The notes under the pieces are model-generated. The model worked only from the letters and a program-made list of their open reading frames with translations. It had not been told where the DNA came from and ran no database searches. Below, piece by piece: positions 1-4,579 of a stretch of DNA of 5,732 nt. The stretch is from Planctomycetota bacterium (GTDB lineage: Bacteria > Planctomycetota > Phycisphaerae > Sedimentisphaerales > SM23-30): positions 1-5,732 of the forward strand of contig JAKQBU010000575.1 in the NCBI GenBank assembly GCA_029573975.1, written 5' to 3'. Every line of letters begins with the position of its first letter. The stretch's first letter is position 1. Both the position numbers and the translations under genes were made by a program.

Positions 1-321
1 TACTCCTTTGACTTTGTCGGTAATGGAACGGCTGGCGTACTGCAAATCTTCGGTAATAGTTCCCGGCAACCGGTCCAGAAATTCCTGCGAACACACCTCG
101 CCGACATCATTCTGGAACGGCTCCACCTGAACCGCACCGTATTGGCCGGCCAGCTGAGAGGCCAGTTCCTTATTGCCCTGTATGAATACAAACTTGCCCG
201 AACTGCCCAGAGCATGTACTCCTTCCGAGATACCCCGCGTACAACCCGTCAAACCCGACCAAACCGACAGAATCAAGAAACTAACGGCTACCGTGGAAGC
301 AAACCATACCTTATTTCGCAT
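1..321 (-). CDS. Putative lipoprotein, N-terminal 107 residues (runs off left edge)
   Basis: Reading the minus strand from an ATG at 321-319 gives 107 codons without a stop up to the window edge, so the gene is incomplete at its 3' end. An AAGGAG-like ribosome binding site lies 6-7 nt upstream. The product starts MRNKVWFASTVAV, followed by a hydrophobic stretch (about residues 5-24) and the lipobox LTGC, with the lipidated cysteine at residue 27. This is a classic type II signal peptide, so the mature protein should be anchored to a membrane by a lipid. The visible mature part (FVFIQGNKELASQLAGQYGA and onward) is hydrophilic and has one further cysteine (residue 78). I do not recognise a family; the part seen is too short to assign a function. 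It is transcribed away from everything else in the window. Confidence 0.8.
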   Translation of the reverse strand, partial: MRNKVWFASTVAVSFLILSVWSGLTGCTRGISEGVHALGSSGKFVFIQGNKELASQLAGQYGAVQVEPFQNDVGEVCSQEFLDRLPGTITEDLQYASRSITDKVKGV

Positions 322-392
322 TGACAGACTCCTTATTACGTTGCTCTTCCTTTTTTGCACCTGCCCGGCCTGCTCAGCCGGAAAACCGCCCT

Positions 393-421
393 ATTATATC
401 TATTCCCCGGTAAAAGCATAA
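393..421 (-). promoter_or_regulatory. Possible promoter of the lipoprotein gene
   Basis: A perfect TATAAT -10 box is read on the minus strand at 398-393, about 70 nt upstream of the lipoprotein start codon. The -35 region around 416-421 (TTATGC) is a poor match to TTGACA, so the call rests on the -10 box, its position and its orientation. The leader would contain a small 5-bp hairpin (CCGGC/GCCGG, 365-381). Confidence 0.4.
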
Positions 422-447
422 AGAGAAATCTATCCCAGACCAATATC

Positions 448-519
448 GACGCCAGCGTCAAAAACTCTTCGATCCCTTGTTATTGGGGATCCAGAGTGAG
501 TTTTTGGATATCCATATCG
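448..519 (+). repeat. Interspersed repeat, copy A (5' module)
   Basis: This 72-bp stretch aligns with 1166-1236 at about 60 of 72 positions with one 1-nt gap. It starts with a small palindrome (GACGC-CA-GCGTC, 448-459) and contains the conserved core CCCTTGTTATTGGGGA, which in this copy can fold as GATCCC...GGGATC. It lies in the 444-bp gap 322-765, where I see no convincing gene. An open frame reading through it (355-753) has no ribosome binding site and crosses the repeat, so I do not call it. Confidence 0.75.
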
Positions 520-765
520 GTAGATTGTCAGCCCAAAATTTTCAATTCCTCTCTCTGGGTCATCGGCAGTACTGGCAATGAGGTTTTTTACAGGTTTTTG
601 GCATTTTTTTGCTGGGATTCCCGGTTGGTTTTCTCTTTATTTGCCCGGTTTTTGCGGGATTTTATTAAGTTATTTTTTCCTATCCAGTCGATACATCCCG
701 TGCGAATCGGAAGCAGAGTAATTGATTCGGTACACGTAATTATAAAATATTAAAGGATTTCGATT

Positions 766-1041
766 ATGGATCAGTATCTGTACTTTTTTCATTGTCTGTT
801 GACTACCAGTTTGCTGGCGGCAGGGCTGGGGCTGCCGAATGTGTGTGTCTTTGCCTATGAACTCCATGGCAATAATTGTCATAACTATTTGATTTACAAC
901 GAGATAAACACTAATGAAAAAGAATCCTGTTTTACCCAAACAGGACCTGAGGAGGCTGAAAGTTCACAACAACTTTCAGCTTCCAGCTTTGAGAACCAGA
1001 TGGAATATAACCGGAATCACAGCCCTCCGGTTCTGGTATAA
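766..1041 (+). CDS. Doubtful small ORF, possible secreted 91-aa protein
   Basis: An ATG at 766 is preceded by AAAGGA (752-757) at workable spacing. The 91-residue product has a hydrophobic N-terminal segment (about residues 4-30, YLYFFHCLLTTSLLAAGLGL) that could be a signal peptide or membrane anchor, followed by a polar tail rich in N, E, S and Q. It has four cysteines (10, 27, 38, 55). A strong terminator follows 58 bp after the stop. Against it: no recognised family, codon use far more AT-rich than the neighbouring genes, no good promoter in front, and its 3' half is filled with strong inverted repeats (925-1032), suggesting the DNA may be selected for structure. It could be a real small exported protein, an orphan acquired by transfer, or a chance frame over a structured RNA. 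Confidence 0.35.
   Translation: MDQYLYFFHCLLTTSLLAAGLGLPNVCVFAYELHGNNCHNYLIYNEINTNEKESCFTQTGPEEAESSQQLSASSFENQMEYNRNHSPPVLV
925..1036 (+). other. Cluster of strong hairpins, candidate structured RNA
   Basis: Three successive inverted repeats lie within 112 bp. First, TCCTGTTT/AAACAGGA (925-932 with 938-945; 8 bp, 5-nt loop). Second, a 14-bp stem with a single G-U pair and a 6-nt loop (951-964 with 971-984). Third, AACCGGA/TCCGGTT (1009-1015 with 1026-1032), which can be capped from outside by CCAGA/TCTGG (996-1000 with 1032-1036). The canonical terminator at 1099 follows, so the whole stretch could be the 3' end of a stable RNA. I do not recognise an RNA family. It overlaps the doubtful ORF 766-1041. 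Confidence 0.45.
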
Positions 1042-1098
1042 AATATTTCAAATGACAGGTCGATAATTTCCATAAAACCAGTTATAATAATGCTTTAC

Positions 1099-1127
1099 GG
1101 CTGAGCCAATTGCTCAGCCTTTTTCTT
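1099..1127 (+). terminator. Intrinsic terminator
   Basis: A perfect 8-bp stem GGCTGAGC (1099-1106) and GCTCAGCC (1112-1119) with loop CAATT is followed directly by TTTTTCTTT. It closes whatever is transcribed across 766-1041, which is the main sign that this stretch is expressed at all. Confidence 0.85.
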
Positions 1128-1165
1128 TGCCCGGATTTGCTAAACCATCTCCAATTTCTAATGAA

Positions 1166-1255
1166 GACGCCCGCGTCAAAAGCTCTTCGGCCCCTTGTTA
1201 TTGGGGAGCCAGAGCCGCTTTTGGATATCTAAATCGACTTTTGGCGGTTCCGTCA
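1166..1255 (+). repeat. Interspersed repeat, copy B (5' and middle modules)
   Basis: The first 71 bp (1166-1236) match copy A at 448-519, including the palindrome GACGC-CC-GCGTC and the CCCTTGTTATTGGGGA core. The last 23 bp (1233-1255) are identical to 1964-1986 in copy C. This copy therefore links the left-hand and right-hand copies and shows they are pieces of one longer element. It lies between the terminator at 1099-1127 and the promoter at 1304-1331, and no gene is visible in it. Confidence 0.8.
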
Positions 1256-1303
1256 ATGAAACAAGTCATAGCATGAAAAAAAATTTTCTTATTTATTTTT
1301 GCA

Positions 1304-1331
1304 TAGACAAACCTTTTACCGAAGTTATAAT
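1304..1331 (+). promoter_or_regulatory. Sigma-70-type promoter of the RNA-binding protein gene
   Basis: TAGACA (1304-1309, 5 of 6 to the -35 consensus) and a perfect TATAAT (1326-1331) are separated by 16 bp. Transcription should start near 1338, giving an untranslated leader of about 185 nt before the RRM gene at 1523. The leader has no convincing gene; the frame at 1347-1553 runs into the RRM gene out of phase and lacks a ribosome binding site. Bacterial cold-shock genes often have long leaders, so temperature control is possible but not shown here. Confidence 0.7.
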
Positions 1332-1522
1332 AGTGTTTGAGTTGGATTGTCGAATGAGTTAGACAGTCAGTTGTTCGGTTCTTGTCAGTTTTTTGCCTGG
1401 ACCCCATCTTGTTATCTCAGTCGCTGTTCCCAACCAAAATTAGGAACGAGTGTTTTCCTCTTTCAGTCAGACCTGGAAAGTAAAAATGCGGGTCAAGTAA
1501 AATCCTGTTATAGGAGTGTGTT

Positions 1523-1873
1523 ATGGGTAAGAAATTGTATGTGGGTAATATGAGCTATGATGTTGATAATGCCGCTCTGGAGCAGCTTTTTGCCGCTCAC
1601 GGAACCGTGGAAAGCGTCAATATCATCAGCGACCGGGCAACGGGTCGGAGCAAAGGTTTCGGATTCGTTGAAATGGGTTCGGATGAGGAAGCCAAGGCTG
1701 CGATTGCGGCATTGGATGGCCAGGAAGTCGGCGGTCGGCCGATCAAGGTCAACGAAGCCAAGCCGAAAGAAAGCCATGGCGGCGGCGGCGGCGGACGCAG
1801 CGGCGGCGGACGGGGCCGGGGCGGTTACGGCGGCGGTGGCGGCGGCGGCGGCGGACGCGGTGGCCGGTATTAA
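1523..1873 (+). CDS. Single-RRM, glycine-rich RNA-binding protein
   Basis: The 116-aa product is one RNA recognition motif (about residues 3-80) followed by a Gly/Arg tail. RNP2 is LYVGNM (residues 5-10) and RNP1 is KGFGFVEM (44-51); the aromatic residues Y6, F46 and F48 sit where RRM proteins stack on RNA bases. The tail (86-116) is almost only G, R, S and Y, ending in RGGRY, like the RGG-type tails of cyanobacterial Rbp and plant glycine-rich proteins. Such proteins bind RNA in the cytoplasm and are often cold-induced; that role is inferred from the family. The start is supported by AGGAG (1512-1516), 6 nt before the ATG. The gene is monocistronic, between a strong promoter and a strong terminator. 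Its tail is encoded by a GGC-rich near-repeat (about 1776-1865) that could vary in length between strains. Confidence 0.95.
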   Translation: MGKKLYVGNMSYDVDNAALEQLFAAHGTVESVNIISDRATGRSKGFGFVEMGSDEEAKAAIAALDGQEVGGRPIKVNEAKPKESHGGGGGGRSGGGRGRGGYGGGGGGGGGRGGRY

Positions 1874-1896
1874 TCCGTTATTACCGACAAAAAACC

Positions 1897-1929
1897 AAAA
1901 AGACCACTTTTACGAGTGGTCTTTTTTTT
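1897..1929 (+). terminator. Intrinsic terminator of the RNA-binding protein gene
   Basis: Stem AGACCACT (1901-1908) and AGTGGTCT (1915-1922), extended by A-T pairs at its base, with loop TTTACG and a run of eight T residues (1922-1929). It lies 24 bp after the stop codon. The A-run on the left makes it potentially active on the other strand too. Confidence 0.93.
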
Positions 1930-1963
1930 GTATTGTTTTTTCGCTGTTTAGCTGGAGAGGGGT

Positions 1964-2031
1964 ATCGACTTTTGGCGGTTCCGTCAGTTATCAATATATG
2001 TGTCAAAATCCCGTGAGAAATGCGGGTTAAC
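1964..2031 (+). repeat. Interspersed repeat, copy C (middle and 3' modules)
   Basis: The first 23 bp (1964-1986) are identical to 1233-1255 of copy B. The following 45 bp (1987-2031) match 4511-4555 at 43 positions. This copy therefore joins the middle and 3' parts of the element. It ends at GTTAAC and contains CCCG-N9-CGGG (2011-2025), a weak hairpin. It lies between the terminator at 1897-1929 and the arsR-type promoter at 2062, in a stretch with no gene. Confidence 0.8.
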
Positions 2032-2061
2032 GGCTATTCCAGAAAAAAATAAGAAAAACAC

Positions 2062-2098
2062 TTGACAATATCCTTGGCTATTTGGTATTAACGCCAAA
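2062..2098 (+). promoter_or_regulatory. Promoter and operator-like site of the arsR-type operon
   Basis: TTGACA (2062-2067, perfect -35) and TATTAA (2086-2091, 4 of 6 to the -10 consensus) are 18 bp apart. Between and across them lies the inverted repeat TTGGC (2074-2078) and GCCAA (2093-2097), so a protein bound there would block RNA polymerase. The 18 bp at 2067-2084 recur at 2472-2489 with 2 changes. ArsR-family repressors bind imperfect inverted repeats overlapping their own promoter and leave when they bind metal(loid), so autorepression is the natural reading. The operator assignment is inference. Confidence 0.6.
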
Positions 2099-2140
2099 GT
2101 TGTAAGGTTTAACCGATACCTTTATATAAAGAAAATAGCT

Positions 2141-2461
2141 ATGGACCCCAAAACCGCCTCGAAATTTGAAATCCGGGCCAATGTCATCAAGGCCATGGCT
2201 CATCCCAGCCGGCTCTTTATTGTGGATGAACTCTCCCGCCGGGAAAGATGCGTCAGCGAGCTAACCGCCATGATCGGGTCCGATACCTCCACCGTCTCCA
2301 AACACCTGACCGTTCTCAGAAAGGCCGGCATCGTCAAGGACAACAAACGCGGCACCGAGGTCTATTACTCCCTGCGGGTCCCCTGCATCATGAACTTTTT
2401 CCAGTGCGTGGAATCGGTCATCCGCGAGAATGCCCAGGAACAACTGGAACTATTAACGTAA
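2141..2461 (+). CDS. arsR: ArsR/SmtB-family metal(loid)-responsive repressor
   Basis: A 106-aa winged helix-turn-helix protein of typical ArsR size. N-terminal helices contain the family signature IKAMAHPSRLFIVDEL (16-31); the recognition helix region is SDTSTVSKHLTVLRKAGIV (47-65), and the wing is KRGTEVYYSL (69-78). The usual alpha-3 CVC sensor is reduced to a single cysteine (C37 in RERCVSEL), but two more sit near the C terminus (C82 in VPCIMNFF and C89). Three cysteines could form a three-thiolate site for As(III), Sb(III) or an organoarsenical, as in ArsR proteins that use C-terminal cysteines; the ligand is inferred. The start has only a weak ribosome binding site (AAAGAAAA). It is first in an operon with a permease and DGC protein, and its product probably represses that operon through the sites at 2067-2098 and 2472-2489. 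Confidence 0.93.
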   Translation: MDPKTASKFEIRANVIKAMAHPSRLFIVDELSRRERCVSELTAMIGSDTSTVSKHLTVLRKAGIVKDNKRGTEVYYSLRVPCIMNFFQCVESVIRENAQEQLELLT

Positions 2462-2471
2462 TTTTTTTAGG

Positions 2472-2489
2472 AATATCTTTGGCTACTTG
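2472..2489 (+). promoter_or_regulatory. Second operator-like motif between regulator and permease
   Basis: These 18 bp match 2067-2084 at 16 positions (shared pattern AATATCYTTGGCTAYTTG). As in the first site, the TTGG half is followed by an inverted CCAA (2491-2494). It lies in the 48-bp gap between the regulator and permease genes, so the repressor may also act on entry into the permease gene. Binding is inferred from repetition and position only. Confidence 0.5.
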
Positions 2490-2509
2490 ACCAAGAAACC
2501 ACAGATTGC

Positions 2510-3874
2510 ATGAAAAACGAATGGAAAAAACTGTTCCTGCTGTTGACCGTCTTCGCCGCCTGCTTTTTTCTCCCCGTCGGCTTGGCCCGCTTCGATAATG
2601 CCGTTATGGAGTCGCTCCACCTGCTCAAATGGTACGCGCGGGAACATGTTCTGCTCTGCCTGGTCCCCGCCTTCTTCATCGCGGGGGCCATCGGAGTTTT
2701 TGTCAGCCAGGCTGCCGTCATGAAGTACCTGGGCGCCCGGGCCAACAAGGTCCTGGCCTATGGCGTCGCCAGCGTTTCCGGCTCCATCCTGGCCGTCTGC
2801 TCCTGTACGGTCCTGCCGCTCTTTGCCGGCATCTGGAAAATGGGCGCCGGTCTCGGCCCGGCCTGTGCCTTCCTCTATTCCGGCCCGGCCATCAATATCC
2901 TGGCCATCATTCTTACCGCCCGCATCCTCGGCCTGCCGCTGGGCATCGCCCGCGCCGTCGGCGCCATCGTCTTCAGCATCGTCATCGGCCTGCTCATGCA
3001 CCTCCTCTACCGCAAAGAAGAACAGGAAAAAGCCAACGGCCAGATCGCCATGCCGGAGCCGGAAGTTTCCAGGCCCCTCTGGCAAAACGCCCTTTTCTTC
3101 GCCGCTATGGTCGGCATCTTGGTTTTCGCCAACTGGGGCCGACCCTCGGACGGTGAGCATGGCCTGTGGGCCTCGATCTACTCCGCCAAATGGTACCTGA
3201 CCGGTCTCTTCGCCGCCCTCGTGGGCTTCTTCCTCCTGGCCTGGTTCAAAGTCAAGTGGTGGAAGCTGCTCGCCGCCGCGATTCCAACCCTGCTACTGGC
3301 CCTGCTTATTCCGGATAATCCCCTGATCCCCTTCGCCTTTGCCGTCGCCGGTCTCTCTGCCCTGACCGCCTCCAGCCCCCAAACCTCCGACTGGTTCACC
3401 TCCACCTGGGGGTTTGCCAAACAGATTCTGCCGCTTTTGTTTTTCGGTGTACTGGTCGCCGGCTTTCTTTTGGGCCGACCCGACCACGAAGGCCTGATCC
3501 CCAGCCAATATGTCGAAATGCTGGTGGGCAGCTCTCCGGATCGTATGCTCGAAATCACCGGCTGGACCGGCGGCTCCTTCGAGTCCCTTGCCCGCACCCT
3601 CTGGCCCCTTTGGACCAACCTTTTCGCCAGCGTCTTCGGTGCTTTTATGTACTTCGCCACTCTGACTGAAGTCCCCATCCTCCAGGGCCTCCTCGGCGCC
3701 GGCATGGGCCAAGGCCCTGCCCTGGCTCTGCTGCTGGCCGGCCCAGCCCTTAGCCTGCCCAATATGCTCGTTATCCGCAACATCATGGGAACCCAAAAAA
3801 CTATCGTGTTTGTATGCCTGGTTATTGTCATGGCCACTATCTCCGGAATGATTTTCGGTGCTGTTTGGGGGTAG
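2510..3874 (+). CDS. DUF318/ArsP-type membrane permease, two-repeat
   Basis: A 454-aa polytopic inner-membrane protein with about ten or more hydrophobic segments (roughly 7-25, 48-68, 84-107, 141-167, 191-208, 228-247, 252-268, 270-288, 304-321, 366-384, 430-453). It shows the family's internal duplication: the first half has VCSCTVLPLF (96-105) with the pair C97/C99, then GPACAFLYSGPAINILAI (116-133). The second half repeats the pattern as TLTEVPILQGLL (384-395) then GPALALLLAGPALSLPNML (402-420). The central loop (168-190) is charged. The family (Pfam PF03773) includes ArsP, which exports trivalent organoarsenicals, but many members are uncharacterised. Lying behind an ArsR regulator suggests thiol-reactive metal(loid) efflux; the exact substrate is not readable. 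The ATG has no strong ribosome binding site, so expression may depend on translation of the regulator gene 48 bp upstream. C97/C99 may be a transport site (inference). Confidence 0.88.
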   Translation: MKNEWKKLFLLLTVFAACFFLPVGLARFDNAVMESLHLLKWYAREHVLLCLVPAFFIAGAIGVFVSQAAVMKYLGARANKVLAYGVASVSGSILAVCSCTVLPLFAGIWKMGAGLGPACAFLYSGPAINILAIILTARILGLPLGIARAVGAIVFSIVIGLLMHLLYRKEEQEKANGQIAMPEPEVSRPLWQNALFFAAMVGILVFANWGRPSDGEHGLWASIYSAKWYLTGLFAALVGFFLLAWFKVKWWKLLAAAIPTLLLALLIPDNPLIPFAFAVAGLSALTASSPQTSDWFTSTWGFAKQILPLLFFGVLVAGFLLGRPDHEGLIPSQYVEMLVGSSPDRMLEITGWTGGSFESLARTLWPLWTNLFASVFGAFMYFATLTEVPILQGLLGAGMGQGPALALLLAGPALSLPNMLVIRNIMGTQKTIVFVCLVIVMATISGMIFGAVWG

Positions 3875-3887
3875 GATGATTTTGTAA

Positions 3888-3902
3888 GGCCCCGCAAGGG
3901 CC
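3888..3902 (+). other. Small hairpin before the DGC gene
   Basis: GGCCC (3888-3892) and GGGCC (3898-3902) can form a 5-bp stem with loop CGCAA in the 43-bp gap between permease and DGC genes, directly ahead of the AAAGGA ribosome binding site (3905-3910). It has no T-run, so it is not a terminator; it could affect message stability or processing. Confidence 0.4.
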
Positions 3903-3917
3903 GGAAAGGAAAACGAA

Positions 3918-4304
3918 ATGAGTAACTGTAGCTGTGGAGATACTAAGAAAAAGACGGTATTGATCTATGCCTGTTCCGGCGGCGCCAACGTCGCGGAAAT
4001 CTCGGATAAGGCCGCCCGCCAGCTCATGTTTGAGGGGCAGGGCACCATGTTCTGCCTGGCCGGTCTGGGCGCGGGGATTCAGAGCATGATCCAGACCGCC
4101 AAAGACGCGGATGTGAATCTGGTTATTGACGGCTGCCCCATGGACTGCGCCAAGAAGGTCTTCGAGAAGGCCGGGATCACCAACTATACGTATCTGAAGG
4201 TGACGGACCTGGGCATCGAAAAAATCAAGGGTATCCGCTGCACTGACGATCAGGTATCGAAGGTCGCTGCCCAAGCCAGGGAGATATTGGCTCGTTGCAG
4301 CTAA
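3918..4304 (+). CDS. DGC-domain putative zinc/metal-binding protein
   Basis: A 128-aa soluble protein with eight cysteines (4, 6, 19, 46, 73, 77, 108, 127). It carries the family signature DGCPMDCAKK (71-80), which names the DGC domain (PF08859), and the conserved YACSGGANVAEISD (17-30), plus FCLAGLGAGI (45-54). The N terminus SNCSCGDTKKK adds a C-S-C pair. No signal peptide or membrane segment is seen, so it should be cytoplasmic. Family members are described as putative zinc-binding proteins and lack a proven reaction. The gene follows the permease by 43 bp, with AAAGGA (3905-3910) 7 nt before the ATG, and ends at a terminator. Its place suggests that it binds or hands metal(loid) to the permease, or has a redox role through its thiols; this is inference. 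Its stop codon TAA lies inside the short inverted repeat 4302-4321. Confidence 0.88.
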   Translation: MSNCSCGDTKKKTVLIYACSGGANVAEISDKAARQLMFEGQGTMFCLAGLGAGIQSMIQTAKDADVNLVIDGCPMDCAKKVFEKAGITNYTYLKVTDLGIEKIKGIRCTDDQVSKVAAQAREILARCS

Positions 4305-4321
4305 CCCGCATTTCTCATGGG
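4302..4321 (-). repeat. Inverted short piece of the interspersed repeat (copy E)
   Basis: Read on the minus strand, these 20 bp match the 3' part of copies C (2011-2030) and D (4534-4553) at 19 of 20 positions (consensus CCCGTGAGAAATGCGGGTTA). It overlaps the stop codon of the DGC gene and supplies the left arm of the terminator 4303-4345. Confidence 0.65.
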
Positions 4322-4345
4322 CTTTCGATTTTCAGCGGGTTTTTT
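4303..4345 (+). terminator. Probable intrinsic terminator after the DGC gene
   Basis: AACCCGC (4303-4309) pairs with GCGGGTT (4335-4341), followed by a T-run (4340-4345). The loop is long (25 nt), so the hairpin is weaker than those at 1099 and 1901. It overlaps the DGC stop codon and would separate the regulator-permease-DGC operon from the downstream redox genes. Confidence 0.6.
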
Positions 4346-4440
4346 GCCCGCCTTCTTCGTTCTCGTCGCTATCTGTCCTCAACCTATATTCATATAGGCC
4401 TGCGGAAGATAGCTCCTGCGGCCTCGAAGGCGTACAAAAA
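4341..4440. repeat. 100-bp imperfect palindrome
   Basis: Four perfectly complementary arm pairs share one axis (4390.5): TTTTTG/CAAAAA (4341-4346 with 4435-4440), CGCCTTC/GAAGGCG (4349-4355 with 4426-4432), GCTATCT/AGATAGC (4368-4374 with 4407-4413) and CCTATAT/ATATAGG (4383-4389 with 4392-4398). The unpaired segments between arms are of equal length on both sides (2, 12 and 8 nt). It fills the middle of the 275-bp gap between DGC and CPKC genes. It could be a palindromic mobile repeat, a transcript hairpin or a cruciform-forming site. No transposase is near. Confidence 0.75.
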
Positions 4441-4509
4441 TTTGCGATGAAAACAGACGGTCGAAACTGGTGGACCGAAACATAGTACCTAAGAGATTCT
4501 GAGTCATGG

Positions 4510-4555
4510 AGTTATCAATATATTAGTCAAAATCCCGTGAGAAATGCGGGTTAAC
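4510..4555 (+). repeat. Interspersed repeat, copy D (3' module), in the leader of the redox operon
   Basis: Matches 1986-2031 at 44 of 46 positions and ends at the same GTTAAC. It ends 24 bp before the GTG start of the CPKC redox gene, so it is probably part of that gene's leader or promoter region. A TATATT (4519-4524) inside it is a possible -10 box, but the -35 region (TTCTGA, 4497-4502) is poor. Confidence 0.75.
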
Positions 4556-4567
4556 CGCCATTTTATC

Positions 4568-4572
4568 AGGAG
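4568..4572 (+). promoter_or_regulatory. Ribosome binding site deciding the GTG start of the CPKC gene
   Basis: AGGAG (preceded by C) lies 7 nt before GTG at 4580. The in-frame ATG at 4544 falls inside repeat copy D, has no ribosome binding site and would add 12 residues ahead of the conserved KKIQILGTGC start. GTG 4580 is therefore preferred. Confidence 0.8.
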
Positions 4573-4579
4573 TATTACC

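Noticed and set aside
599..613. Sigma-54-like promoter TTGGCA...TTTGCT
   Set aside because: The GG and GC elements are 11 nt apart, one short of the required spacing, and the sequence between is a plain T-run. No gene follows closely.
644..658. CCCG/CGGG hairpin before a T-rich stretch
   Set aside because: Only 4 bp of stem and a broken T-run; no gene upstream that it would terminate.
722..748. Possible promoter TTGATT with TAAAAT ahead of the small ORF at 766
   Set aside because: The spacer is 15 bp and the implied start lies on the ribosome binding site, so it could not give a normal leader for that ORF.
355..753. 132-codon open frame on the plus strand
   Set aside because: No ribosome binding site, reads through interspersed repeat copy A, no recognisable protein features; best seen as chance.
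670..939. 89-codon open frame on the minus strand
   Set aside because: No ribosome binding site and antisense to the doubtful 766 ORF; its composition looks like a shadow of AT-rich non-coding DNA.
1776..1865. Tandem repeat as a CRISPR or minisatellite
   Set aside because: It is the in-frame glycine/arginine tail of the RRM protein; units are codon-sized and there are no spacers.
2483..3160. 225-codon minus-strand open frame opposite the permease gene
   Set aside because: Product is a low-complexity run rich in D, G, E and A, as expected for the complement of a GC-rich membrane-protein gene with strong third-position bias.
4447..4485. 12-codon ORF in the gap before the CPKC gene
   Set aside because: No ribosome binding site and too short to support as a leader peptide; no regulatory codon run is seen.
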